NCBI GenBank assembly: GCA_022841325.1
Contig: JALHRS010000003.1
Location: forward strand, 62,001-126,000
Direction: 5' to 3'
Source of the DNA: Lysobacterales bacterium
Lineage (GTDB): Bacteria; Pseudomonadota; Gammaproteobacteria; Xanthomonadales; SZUA-5
DNA: 64,000 nucleotides
In this document: in pieces, positions 40,633 to 49,055 of the stretch
Layout: each line of letters starts with the position of its first letter
Numbering within the stretch: position 1 is the first letter of the stretch
Position numbers and translations under genes: made by a program
Notes under the pieces: model-generated
What the model saw: only the letters and a program-made list of their open reading frames with translations
What the model was told of the DNA's origin: nothing
The model's database searches: none

Positions 40633-41459
40633 AGGCAAAACTCTCCCTCGAAAACGGTCGTGGCCGGGCCACTGAGATACACCGGCGTGCCCGGACCTGA
40701 CCAGCGCACGCGCAGGCGTCCACCGGGCAGGTCGACGGCCACATGTTCATCCACGGCCTCGGCCAGGCGCAAGGCGACCACCGCCGCGCAGGCACCGGAG
40801 CCGCAGGCCAGGGTTTCGCCGACCCCGCGTTCCCAGACCCGCAGGCGTACCTGCCTGCGATCGACGATCTGCACGAAACCGACGTTGGCGCGATCGGGAA
40901 AGCGCGGATGCTGCTCGATGGCCGGGCCGAGTTCGGACACTGGCGCCGAAGCCACATCGCTGACCTGCAGCACTGCATGCGGATTACCCATCGACAGCGC
41001 GCCGATGCTGACCTGCCTGTCCAGCACCTCGAGTTCATAGCGCAAGGACTGCTGCTCGGCGAGAAAGGGAATCTCGGCGGGTGCCAGCCGCGGCACGCCC
41101 AGCGCCAGTTCCACCTCGCCGTCGGCGAGAAAGTGCACGGCCACCGAACCGCCCGGGCTGTCCAGCAAGGCGCCTTCGGCCAGACCGTGATGCTGCCGCA
41201 GATAAGCGGCCACGCAGCGCGCGCCGTTGCCGCACTGGCCGGCGGCCGAGCCATCGGCGTTGACGATGCGGTAGCGAAACGCATGCCCGGCAGCGACAGC
41301 GGGCTCGATCACCATGATCTGGTCGCAGCCGACGCCGAAGTGGCGATCGGCCAGTCGTCGCGACAGCGCAGCATCCGGAAAGGGCGCACCTGCCAGCCGG
41401 TCGAGGATCACGAAATCATTGCCGGCACCGTGCATCTTGGTGAAGCGGATACCGCTCAC
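40629..41459 (-). CDS. dapF: Diaminopimelate epimerase
   Basis: 276 residues from GTG at 41,457-41,459, chosen because it overlaps the upstream lipoprotein stop and is followed by the conserved FTKMHGAGNDFVILD start. PLP-independent epimerase of LL- to meso-diaminopimelate in lysine and peptidoglycan synthesis. Active-site cysteines lie in SAAGQCGNGARC (C76) and ETLACGSGACAAV. The family's motif order is complete. The gene precedes DUF484 and xerC with overlapping codons. Cytoplasmic. Confidence 0.95.
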   Translation of the reverse strand: MSGIRFTKMHGAGNDFVILDRLAGAPFPDAALSRRLADRHFGVGCDQIMVIEPAVAAGHAFRYRIVNADGSAAGQCGNGARCVAAYLRQHHGLAEGALLDSPGGSVAVHFLADGEVELALGVPRLAPAEIPFLAEQQSLRYELEVLDRQVSIGALSMGNPHAVLQVSDVASAPVSELGPAIEQHPRFPDRANVGFVQIVDRRQVRLRVWERGVGETLACGSGACAAVVALRLAEAVDEHVAVDLPGGRLRVRWSGPGTPVYLSGPATTVFEGEFCL

Positions 41460-41584
41460 TGGGCCGGCTGCTCCGCCTTGGCTGGCTCCTGATCGGCCGG
41501 CACCAGCGGGCCCTTGCTGCCGCAGGCGGGCAAGGCGATCAGCAGGACAGCAAGAACGGCTAAACGCGAGATCGTTGAGCGCAT
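41456..41584 (-). CDS. lptM: Small lipoprotein LptM (YifL-like)
   Basis: 42 residues from ATG at 41,582-41,584, too short for most gene finders. Sequence MRSTISRLAVLAVLLIALPA precedes the lipobox cysteine and the family signature CGSKGPLVPAD. LptM assists LptD oxidation and assembly of the LPS translocon in the outer membrane. It stands directly upstream of dapF, as yifL does in E. coli, with a GTGA overlap. The tail (DQEPAKAEQPAQ) is disordered. High confidence because context and motif agree. Confidence 0.9.
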   Translation of the reverse strand: MRSTISRLAVLAVLLIALPACGSKGPLVPADQEPAKAEQPAQ

Positions 41585-41930
41585 GGGCAAGCTCCGGGTT
41601 CGTTGCCCGCAGTATAGGGCTGCCGCTACGCTGCCATGAGGCGGCTGCGTGGCGCGTCGGCATCAGGTTCTGAACACGACACGCCGTCCCCCATTCCCGT
41701 CACTCCCGCGGAGGCGGGAGTCCAGAAGGTACACTGGATTCCCGCCTTCGCGGGAATGACGCAAGTCGGGCCCTCATCGGGAGAACGCAAGGACGCCACT
41801 GTGGGCCAGGGGATTGTCGCCTGACGCAGCCGTCCATCGCTCCCCTGCGGCCAGTAGAAGTCAGCGCCGCTGCCCCCTGCCCCCGGGAATTGCGGCAGAA
41901 TCGCCGCTTTCCCTGCTGCTGGAACTGCCT
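41585..41930. repeat. Intergenic region with CACTCCCG-type inverted repeat
   Basis: A REP-like imperfect inverted repeat spans 41,699-41,761: one arm CGTCACTCCCGCGGAGGCGG, the other CGCCTTCGCGGGAATGACG. It lies between the divergently oriented lptM and carboxylesterase genes, so both promoters must be in this 346-bp region. No coding sequence or clear promoter pair was identified. Confidence 0.7.
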
Positions 41931-42599
41931 GTGTCGGATCTGCTGGAAACCCTGGAGATGGAAACCGGCTCGCTGCCGCGACATGCCGTGATCTGGCTGC
42001 ACGGTCTGGGCGCCGACGGCCACGATTTCGAGCCGATCGTGCCGGAACTGGTCGGGCGCCAATGGCCGCCGCTGCGATTCATCTTTCCGCACGCGCCGGT
42101 GCGCCCGATCACGGTCAACGGCGGCATGCGCATGCGCGGCTGGTATGACATCGGCGGTGTGGACATCGCCCACAAGCAGGATGGCCCCGGCATCCGCGCC
42201 TCGATCGCCGCCATCGAGCAGCTGATCGCCCGCGAGAACGCCCGCGGCATTCCGGCCGAACGCATCATCCTGGCCGGATTCTCGCAGGGCGGGGCCGTGA
42301 CCCTGGCAGCGGGACTGCGCCGCAGCGAGCCACTGCTGGCGATGATCGCGCTGTCCACCTATCTGCCGCTGCACGAGACCTTCCCGGCCGAAGCCGCCAA
42401 GCCGAGCCTGTCGGTGCCGATCTTCATGGGCCACGGCAAACATGATCCGGTGGTGCCCGAATCGCTGGGAGCGATGAGCCGCGACTGGCTCAAGGCCGCC
42501 GGCTGCCCGGTGGACTGGCACAGTTACCCGATGCCGCATTCGGTCTGCGCTGAGGAAATCCGCGATCTGCGCGCCTGGATGGAGCCGAAGCTGAGGTAG
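41931..42599 (+). CDS. Carboxylesterase / phospholipase family alpha/beta hydrolase
   Basis: 222 residues from GTG at 41,931; an upstream frame extension is unlike any esterase. Catalytic triad S118 (AGFSQGGA), D172 (GKHDPVVP), H203 (MPHSVC). HGLGADGHDFEPIVPEL is the oxyanion-hole region of the PF02230 carboxylesterase family, which hydrolyses short-chain esters or acyl-protein thioesters. Length agrees with Pseudomonas EstB-like enzymes. Cytoplasmic, no signal peptide. Neighbours give no pathway clue. Confidence 0.92.
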   Translation: MSDLLETLEMETGSLPRHAVIWLHGLGADGHDFEPIVPELVGRQWPPLRFIFPHAPVRPITVNGGMRMRGWYDIGGVDIAHKQDGPGIRASIAAIEQLIARENARGIPAERIILAGFSQGGAVTLAAGLRRSEPLLAMIALSTYLPLHETFPAEAAKPSLSVPIFMGHGKHDPVVPESLGAMSRDWLKAAGCPVDWHSYPMPHSVCAEEIRDLRAWMEPKLR

Positions 42600-42936
42600 G
42601 GCGGAACCCGCCCGCGACCCTGCCGGCAAAAGCGATACCGCTTCGAAGGCGGATTCCGCCGGCCAGCAACGATGGATGCCGCCGTTGGCCGAAGAGCGTC
42701 CAGACAAGTCTGGACCCACAAGAGCGGTGGCGGAACCCGCCAGATTGACGGCGCTGTGGGAGCGGGCTCTGCCCGCGATCGGCATCGTTGATGCGAAGAA
42801 CGTATCGCGGGCAGAGCCCGCTCCCACAGACATCAAAAGCGTCCAGACAAGTCTGGACCCACGAGAGTGACGGCGGATTCAGCCAGCCGTGGCGCAGCTT
42901 GACCGCGGATTCTTCGCCTTTGGCGAAGAATCCGCA
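42600..42936. repeat. Intergenic REP hairpin and TCCAGACAAGTCTGGA copies
   Basis: TCCAGACAAGTCTGGA occurs at 42,699 and 42,842. Between them is a 76-bp hairpin (42,754-42,829) with 26-bp arms starting CTGTGGGAGCGGGCTCTGCC and ending in its complement. The convergent ends of the esterase and methyltransferase genes lie on both sides, so the hairpin could also reduce read-through. No gene supported. Confidence 0.78.
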
Positions 42937-43692
42937 CTACGCCGCGATCGCCCGGACCATGACGCGCTTGCCGTACAGGTGCTGCTCGTAGCCATGCTCC
43001 GGTGGCGGCACCAGGGCGACATCCCTGAAGCCGATATTGCGCATGATCCAGAGCAGGCCGTCGGTATCGGGCGCCAGGCAGATGCCGGTGGTCGAGGCCT
43101 CGGCGGCGTGGGTTTCCGCCATTTCATCAATGATCCCGAAGCTGCCCTTGAGCGGCCGCACGAAGCGGTAGTTGCCCCAGTCGACAAAGCCGCGCATGCC
43201 CGGCACCACCTGGGTCTCGACCAGACAGAGCCCGCCGGGCGCGGTCAGCGCACGGGCCCGGCGCAAGGCGCCGATCGGATTCTCCAGGTGGTAGATCAGA
43301 CCAAAGCAGAGCACCAGCGGGTGGATACCGAAGCGCTCCGGCGTGGTGTCGTGGACATCGCACTGCTGAATCTGGATGCGCTCGGCCAGGCCCATCGCGG
43401 CGGTGACAGCGCGAGCGTCGGCAACATGCTCATCGCGCGGCTCGATGCCGGTGACGCGCTCGACCCCGTGCTCGGTCAGCTGCCAGGAAAACCAGCCCTG
43501 GTGGCAGGCCAGATCAACCGCACTGGCAATCGGCTGATCGCCAAAATGCTCGCGCAGCGCCCGCGCCATCATCTGCACGCGGGTGCTGTGCACCTCGTCG
43601 AGCGAGCCATCGTGATAGCTCGACGTGACCGCACCCGACGGCAGCGGGAAGCGGTAAAACCAGGTCTTGGCCAGCAGTTCTTGTTCAGTCAT
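42937..43692 (-). CDS. SAM-dependent methyltransferase, CmoB/DUF1698-like
   Basis: 251 residues from ATG at 43,690-43,692. SAM-binding motif I is SAVDLACHQGWFSWQLTEHG, acidic end of strand 2 GIEPRDEHV, and post-motif LCFGLIYHLENPIGALRRAR is strongly like the DUF1698 (tRNA U34 carboxymethyltransferase CmoB-like) region, ending in APGGLCLVETQ. CmoB itself is longer (about 320) with an N-terminal extension, so the substrate is uncertain. Stand-alone gene flanked by repeats. Confidence 0.85.
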   Translation of the reverse strand: MTEQELLAKTWFYRFPLPSGAVTSSYHDGSLDEVHSTRVQMMARALREHFGDQPIASAVDLACHQGWFSWQLTEHGVERVTGIEPRDEHVADARAVTAAMGLAERIQIQQCDVHDTTPERFGIHPLVLCFGLIYHLENPIGALRRARALTAPGGLCLVETQVVPGMRGFVDWGNYRFVRPLKGSFGIIDEMAETHAAEASTTGICLAPDTDGLLWIMRNIGFRDVALVPPPEHGYEQHLYGKRVMVRAIAA

Positions 43693-44037
43693 TGGGAGGC
43701 GGGAAAAGGGGAAAGGGAAAAAGGAAAAGGGAAGAGCGCAGAGCAGGCTTGCCGTGCTTGGACAGATCGGCGGCGCGGGGGTTCCCGTGACGGGGGAAGC
43801 ATGCCATGGGGAGCGCGAGGGCACGAGGGCACGAGGGCACGGGGCACGGGGCACGGGGCACGGGGCACGGGGAAAAGGCTACTAGCTTTGGGCTCGTGTA
43901 GGTCCAGACTCGTCTGGACGCTTTTCCTGAGCGCGAGCAAGAGCGTCCAGACAAGTCTGGACCTACAAGAGCGCCGGCCACCCGCGCCTTTCCCGTGCCC
44001 CGTGCCCCGTGCCCCGTTCCCCCTGCCCCTCGCCAAG
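43693..44037. repeat. Composite palindromic repeat element (heptamer arms, central hairpins)
   Basis: From 43,820 to 44,028: GGGGCAC heptamers in five near-perfect copies (43,830-43,872), GGAAAAGGCTAC, TCCAGACTCGTCTGGA (43,903-43,918), TCCAGACAAGTCTGGA (43,946-43,961) and then a complementary array of GTGCCCC (43,993-44,020). Almost the same order is found at 37,100-37,476. The two halves can fold back on one another over about 200 nt. No coding sequence supported. Confidence 0.82.
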
Positions 44038-45411
44038 CTACATCTGCGCCGGCAACCAGGTCGCCAGCCCGGGAAACAGCGCGAGCACCACCAGCATCAA
44101 CAGCTGAATGGCAATGAAGGGCAGCACGCCGCGGTAGATGGCGCCGGTATCCAGTTCCCTGGGGGCCGCTCCGCGCAGGTAGAACAGGGCGAAACCGAAG
44201 GGCGGGGTCAGGAAGGAGGTCTGCAGATTGATCGCCAGCATCACGCCCAGCCAGATCGGATCCACGCCCAGGGCCAGCAGCGGTGGGGCCACCAGCGGCA
44301 CCACGATGAAGATGATCTCGATGAAGTCGATCAGGAAGCCGAGCAGGAAAACGGTGAGATTGACGATGATCAGGGCGCCGAGCACGCCACCCGGCATGCC
44401 GGTCAACATCTGGTGCACCAGATCGTCGCCACCGAAACCTCGGAACACCAGCGAGAACAGCGCGGCGGCAATCAGGATCATGTAGACCATGCTGGTGATC
44501 AGCGCGGTGCGCTCAGCGGTCTGGCGCAGCGCCGCCAGACTCAGCTCGCGCGCAGTCGCGGCCAGCAGCAGTGCACCGACGGCGCCGATGGCCGCCGCCT
44601 CGGTGGGTGTGGCCAGCCCGCCGATGATCGACCCAAGCACCGCCACGATCAGCAGCAGCGGCGGCAACAGCGCCCCGAGCAGGCTGCGCAGGCCCGGCTT
44701 CTGACGCATCGCCGCCGGCAGTGCCGGCGCCCGTTGCGGTTGCAGCCAGGCGACCGCCATCAGGTATATGAGATAGCCGCCAACCAGGACCAGCCCCGGC
44801 AGCATCGCGCCAGCGAACAGATCGCCCACCGACACGGTCTTGGGCGCGTACACACCCATGCCGAGCTGGGCCTTCTGGTAGGCATTGCCGAGCACATCAC
44901 CCAGCAGTACCAGAATGATCGAAGGCGGAATGATCTGCCCGAGCGTGCCCGAGGAGCAGATCGTGCCTGCGGCAATCCGGGGATCGTAGCCGGCGCGCAG
45001 CATGGTCGGCAGGGCGATCAGCCCCATGGTGACCACGGTGGCGCCAACGATGCCGGTGCTGGCGGCCAGCACGGCACCGACCAGCAGCACCGAAATCGCC
45101 AGGCCGCCACGCAGCGAGCCGAACAGGCCGGCCATCGCCGTGAGCAGGCGTTCTGCGATCCTGGAGCGCTCCAGCATCACGCCCATGAACACGAACAGGG
45201 GCACGGCCAACAGCGTTTCGTTGCCCATGATGCCGAACACGCGGTTCGGGAAGGCCTCGAGGAAGCTGGCGTCGAAGCTGCCGGTGGCGATGCCGATCCC
45301 GGCAAAGATCAAGGACACCCCGGCCAGCGTGAAAGCCACCGGCAAGCCCAGCAACAGCGTCAACGCCAGACACACGAACAGGGCGATCGCCAGACCGGCA
45401 GCCAGACTCAT
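44038..45411 (-). CDS. dctM: TRAP transporter large permease (DctM)
   Basis: 457 residues, with about twelve membrane helices over the whole length. Motifs: ALTLLLGLPVAFTLAGVSLI, PLFVFMGVMLERSRIAERLL, GIVGATVVTMGLIALPTMLR, TICSSGTLGQIIPPSIILVL, and NLTVFLLGFLIDFIEIIFIV. It is the sodium-coupled permease subunit of a tripartite ATP-independent periplasmic transporter. It is longer than many DctM (about 425), with an extra loop near residues 215-240 (QPQRAPALPAAMRQKPG). Overlap with dctQ by 4 nt. No dctP-type binding protein gene lies in the window, so the substrate is unknown. Confidence 0.93.
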   Translation of the reverse strand: MSLAAGLAIALFVCLALTLLLGLPVAFTLAGVSLIFAGIGIATGSFDASFLEAFPNRVFGIMGNETLLAVPLFVFMGVMLERSRIAERLLTAMAGLFGSLRGGLAISVLLVGAVLAASTGIVGATVVTMGLIALPTMLRAGYDPRIAAGTICSSGTLGQIIPPSIILVLLGDVLGNAYQKAQLGMGVYAPKTVSVGDLFAGAMLPGLVLVGGYLIYLMAVAWLQPQRAPALPAAMRQKPGLRSLLGALLPPLLLIVAVLGSIIGGLATPTEAAAIGAVGALLLAATARELSLAALRQTAERTALITSMVYMILIAAALFSLVFRGFGGDDLVHQMLTGMPGGVLGALIIVNLTVFLLGFLIDFIEIIFIVVPLVAPPLLALGVDPIWLGVMLAINLQTSFLTPPFGFALFYLRGAAPRELDTGAIYRGVLPFIAIQLLMLVVLALFPGLATWLPAQM

Positions 45412-45944
45412 GCGCGGTGCTCCCCGGCGGCACCAGCGGCGATCCGGGCACCGAAACGGGCCGCGCGGGCCAGTGCCTGCAGGGCCAGCGTCAAGGCCAT
45501 GCCCAGGATCAACGATTTCTGCAGCCAGATGGCCGGCAAACCGCCGGGCTCACTGGAGCTCTCGCCGATGCGCCAGCTCTGCATGACGTAATCGACGCTG
45601 TGGAGGCCGATGAAGATCGCAAAGGGCAGCACCACCCCGAGCATGCCCAGCAGTTCCACCCAGGCCCGCGTGCGCGGCGACCAGTGCCTGGAGAGCACGT
45701 CCACGCGCACGTGCTCATCGCGCTGCAGGGCATAGGCAGCACCCAGCAGGAAGATCGCCGCGTTCAGCGCCAGCACGGACTCACGCAGCCAGGGTTGTGA
45801 CCATTGCCAGCCATAGCGCAACAGCACCACGGCGAAGCCGGTCAGCACCAGCAGCAGCACCAGCACGGCCAGCAGGGCGCCCAGCCAGCGTACCGGCGCG
45901 TCGAGAGCGTGCGCGAGTTTGAGCAATCGGTCAGCCAGGGCCAT
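45408..45944 (-). CDS. dctQ: TRAP transporter small permease (DctQ)
   Basis: 178 residues from ATG at 45,942-45,944, set against a much longer upstream frame that has no membrane features. Four helices (LGALLAVLVLLLVLTGFAVV; ESVLALNAAIFLLGAAYALQ; LGMLGVVLPFAIFIGLHSVD; SLILGMALTLALQALARAAR) and the DEHVRVDVLSRHWSPRTRAW motif identify DctQ. It pairs with DctM and contacts the periplasmic binding protein. Translation coupling by overlap suggests equimolar synthesis. Confidence 0.9.
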   Translation of the reverse strand: MALADRLLKLAHALDAPVRWLGALLAVLVLLLVLTGFAVVLLRYGWQWSQPWLRESVLALNAAIFLLGAAYALQRDEHVRVDVLSRHWSPRTRAWVELLGMLGVVLPFAIFIGLHSVDYVMQSWRIGESSSEPGGLPAIWLQKSLILGMALTLALQALARAARFGARIAAGAAGEHRA

Positions 45945-46088
45945 GTTCGGCGTTTGCACAGGAACAGGGGCGGGAGCATAGCCCGAGCGCGGCGGGTCGG
46001 CTGCCAGGTGTGACGTGATTGGCAACTTCAGGAACAGCCCTGGCACGCGCTCCGGGCACCTCGCGTTGTAGTAGTCATCGTCATCAGC

Positions 46089-46685
46089 ATGGAGACTACC
46101 GTGGACGTGGCAGCGCCGATCCGGCAGGCCGTACGCAATCGCCAGGACATCTTTGTCGCCCGCCAGTTTCTCAGCCCCAGCGAGTGCGCCTCGTGGATGG
46201 CGCTGGGTAATGCCAGCGGCTTCCGGGCGGCACCGATCAACACGCCGAGCGGTCCGCAGCTGGCGCCGGAGCTGCGCAATAACGAGCGCCTGATTCGGGA
46301 CGATCCTGAACTGGCCAGGCTTTGGTGGAGTCGCTGCCGCAACCTGCAACTGCCGAGCTTCGGGCGCTGGCGGCCGGTTGGCCTGAACGAGCGTTTCCGT
46401 TTCTATCGCTACCGTCCCGGCCAGTACTTCGGTGTGCACCGCGATGGCAGTTATCGCCGCTCCGCCGATGAACTGAGCTGGATGACGCTGCTGGTCTATC
46501 TGAACGAGGATTTCGACGGCGGCGAAACCCGCTTCTACCCGCTCAATGCGGAGCCGCTGACGATCCGCCCGCAGACCGGCATGGCCCTGGTGTTCATGCA
46601 CGACCGCGCCCACGAAGGCGCGCCGGTGCTGCGCGGCAGCAAGTACGTGCTGCGCACCGACATCATGTACCGGCGCGAGCGTTGA
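46089..46685 (+). CDS. 2OG-Fe(II) oxygenase, prolyl 4-hydroxylase-like
   Basis: 198 residues from ATG at 46,089. The double-stranded beta-helix has the iron ligands H117 and D119 (YFGVHRDGSY) and H175 (HEGAPVL), with K185 or R189 as the 2-oxoglutarate anchor (GSKYVLRTDIMY). WMTLLVYLNEDFDGGETRFY is the typical loop between the ligands. It resembles soluble P4H-type proteins (PF13640). Substrate (a protein prolyl or other amino acid) unknown. Stand-alone between the TRAP genes and an antiporter. Confidence 0.9.
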   Translation: METTVDVAAPIRQAVRNRQDIFVARQFLSPSECASWMALGNASGFRAAPINTPSGPQLAPELRNNERLIRDDPELARLWWSRCRNLQLPSFGRWRPVGLNERFRFYRYRPGQYFGVHRDGSYRRSADELSWMTLLVYLNEDFDGGETRFYPLNAEPLTIRPQTGMALVFMHDRAHEGAPVLRGSKYVLRTDIMYRRER

Positions 46686-47106
46686 GCGACGGCATTATTG
46701 GACCCTGCGGGAGTCCCGGTCGCCCCTGGCGGTGCGCTTATTCGCGCGTCAAACGTGGGAGGGCACGCGGGCGCGCAATGGCAGCCTCACCGCGAGCCCT
46801 TGATCTAACGTGCGCTCTTACCCTCTCGGCATCGAATCAAGTACTAGCGATAGCCTGGGTGAGAGCGGCTTCAGCCGGAACATGTCCAGGCCAGCTGGCA
46901 ACAGAATCTCCAACGCGGAGAACGCAGAGAGTCGCGGAGATCGCAGAGTAGAGCTGATCAAGGATTGCCCTTGCCACTCTCCGTGTTCTCTCTGCTCTTC
47001 CTTTGCGTTCTCTGCGTGCTGCTTTTAGCAGCAACTCACCGCGAGTCCTGGTTTTCGCGGTCGCGTATGAATCCGCTCCCACAGGTCGGCGCTGCCCCGC
47101 GTCTGC
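46686..47106. repeat. Intergenic region with degenerate REP and CGGAGA repeats
   Basis: Holds GAGCGGCTTCAGCCGGA (about 46,861-46,877), an inverted pair of ACGCGGAGAACGCAGAGAG-like sequence (46,910-46,960 against 46,975-47,025), and a lone CCGCTCCCACAGG at about 47,078. These are decayed members of the repeats seen elsewhere. Weak open frames here are not supported by a ribosome site or by composition. Confidence 0.65.
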
Positions 47107-48903
47107 TCAGCGCTCCCGGTAGCCGCTGCTGCCGGCCTCGAACAGGGCTTCAAGGTCCTTGCGTGACTGTTCGGCGCCTTGAATGATGGCCGACTCGTCG
47201 TCGTAGACCAGATGCTGTTCCTGCATCAGCTGCTCGTCGAAAGCCACGAATCGTTCGATGCGATCGGCCGCCGTCGCCGCGTCCAGACCGAGTTCCTCCA
47301 GCAGCTGCCGGGTGACCACCAGGCTGGAATGCAGGGTCTCGCGAATGACGGTCTCGATGCCCAGATCCATCAGCTTGAAGGCGTGCTGGCGATTGCGTGC
47401 CCGGGCCAGGATGCGCAGCTTCGGATAGAGCCGACGGACCACGCGCGCCACTCGTACCGAATGCTCGGGGTCTTCCAGGGCCAGGATCAGCACCTTGGCC
47501 TCGCCGACGCGCGCGGCGCGCAGAATCTCCGGCCGGGCCGGATCGCCGTAATAGAGCTTGGAGCCGAAGCGACGACTGAAATCGACCTGTTCCGAGGACG
47601 GTTCGATCACCGTGTACGGAATCTTCTGCGCCGCCAGCACCCGCCCGGGTATCTGCCCGAAGCGACCGAAGCCCGCGATCACGACCTCGACCCGCTCGTC
47701 GGGCATCTCGTCGAAAGGCCTTTCGGGCTCAGCCTTGCGGGCATGGCGGTCGGTCATCGCCGCCAGACCCAGCACCAGCATCGGCGTCAATGCCATCGCC
47801 AGAGCCACCACCAGATTGAGCAGTCCGGCCAGGTCCGGATCCAGCAGCTTGGACTTCTCGGCTGTCGCAAACACCACAAAGGCAAACTCGCCGCCCGACG
47901 CCAGCAGCGCCGCCAGCAGCAGACTGGCGCGGTTGCTGTAGTGGAAGGCGCGGCCCACGGCCCACATGACACTGACCTGCAGCGACAGCACACCCAGTAC
48001 CAGCGCGATGACCAGCAGCGGCTTGGCCGCCAGCAGCGCCAGATCCAGATTCATGCCCACGCCCATGAAGAACAGGCCCAGCAGCAGACCCTTGAAGGGC
48101 TCGATATGCGATTCCAGTTCGTGCCGGTACTCCGAATCGGCCAGCAGCACGCCGGCCAGGAAGGCACCCAGACCCATCGACAGACCCGCCTTCTGCATCA
48201 GCAGCGCGGTGCCGAGCACCACCAGCAGGGAGGTGGCGGTGAACACCTCCACCAGCTTGGTGGCCGCGACCACCCGGAACACCGGGCGCAACAGGTAGCG
48301 CCCGGCAATGACCACGGCCAGGATGCTGCCGATGACGATGCCGATGGATTGCCAGGCCGGTCGACTGGCCTGCACCACTTCGCCCGCCGCCAGCAGCGGA
48401 ATCAGGGCCAGCACCGGTACCGCGACCAGATCCTGGAACAGGAACACGCCGAAGGAAGCGCGGCCATGGTCGGCGGTGAGTTCGGAACGCTCGGACAGGA
48501 TCTGCACGCCAAAAGCCGTCGACGAGAGCGCCAGACCAAAGCCGGCGATGACCGCGGCCGTCAGCGGCAATCCCATCAGCAAGCCAGCGCCCGCCAGCAG
48601 CGCCGTGGTCAGACCCATCTGCGAGGCACCCAGCCCGAACAACAGCCGGCGCATGATCCACAGCCGCTGCGGCGACAGTTCCAGACCCAGCAGGAACAAC
48701 AGCATGACCACGCCGATCTCGGAGAAGGTCAGCACCAGTTCGGGATCCGCCACCAGGCCGAGCGCCTGTGGGCCGATGATCACGCCAGCAACCAGATAAC
48801 CCAGCACCGCGCCCAGGCGCGCCCGTTTGCTCAGCGGCACCATGAACACCGTTGCCGCGAGAAAGATCACCGCGTAGAGCAGAAAAGTGTGGTCGTCGTG
48901 CAT
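47107..48903 (-). CDS. CPA2-type cation/proton antiporter with RCK domain (Kef-like)
   Basis: 598 residues. Residues 1-380 contain about twelve helices with DPELVLTFSEIGVVMLLFLL, GFGLALSSTAFGVQILSERS and FGVFLFQDLVAVPVLALIPL, typical of CPA2 antiporters. An RCK/TrkA-N domain follows (VVIAGFGRFGQIPGRVLAAQ, about 406-425; then YYGDPARPEILRAARVGEAK and DPEHSVRVARVVRRLYPKL). These proteins exchange potassium or sodium for protons, gated by a nucleotide-binding domain. A C-terminal extension is acidic. Whether it is KefB- or KefC-type glutathione-gated is not decided: the specific glutathione-binding residues were not verified. Confidence 0.92.
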   Translation of the reverse strand: MHDDHTFLLYAVIFLAATVFMVPLSKRARLGAVLGYLVAGVIIGPQALGLVADPELVLTFSEIGVVMLLFLLGLELSPQRLWIMRRLLFGLGASQMGLTTALLAGAGLLMGLPLTAAVIAGFGLALSSTAFGVQILSERSELTADHGRASFGVFLFQDLVAVPVLALIPLLAAGEVVQASRPAWQSIGIVIGSILAVVIAGRYLLRPVFRVVAATKLVEVFTATSLLVVLGTALLMQKAGLSMGLGAFLAGVLLADSEYRHELESHIEPFKGLLLGLFFMGVGMNLDLALLAAKPLLVIALVLGVLSLQVSVMWAVGRAFHYSNRASLLLAALLASGGEFAFVVFATAEKSKLLDPDLAGLLNLVVALAMALTPMLVLGLAAMTDRHARKAEPERPFDEMPDERVEVVIAGFGRFGQIPGRVLAAQKIPYTVIEPSSEQVDFSRRFGSKLYYGDPARPEILRAARVGEAKVLILALEDPEHSVRVARVVRRLYPKLRILARARNRQHAFKLMDLGIETVIRETLHSSLVVTRQLLEELGLDAATAADRIERFVAFDEQLMQEQHLVYDDESAIIQGAEQSRKDLEALFEAGSSGYRER

Positions 48904-49055
48904 GCGCGGGCCGGGCTGATGGATGGGCCGATTCTAGGGGCGCTGGCGCTCCGGTACCACGAGGGCGCAAGTGCCGGGGGCAAGAGGGCACGAGAGATTC
49001 CAGATCTCGCCAGAAGCGGCCTTTTCGTGTCCTCTCGCCCTCGTTCCTTGCGCCT

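Noticed and set aside
42889-45591. Long rightward open frame across the methyltransferase and TRAP genes
   Set aside because: Runs through a repeat region and antisense to three recognised genes; glutamine/histidine-rich low-complexity translation.
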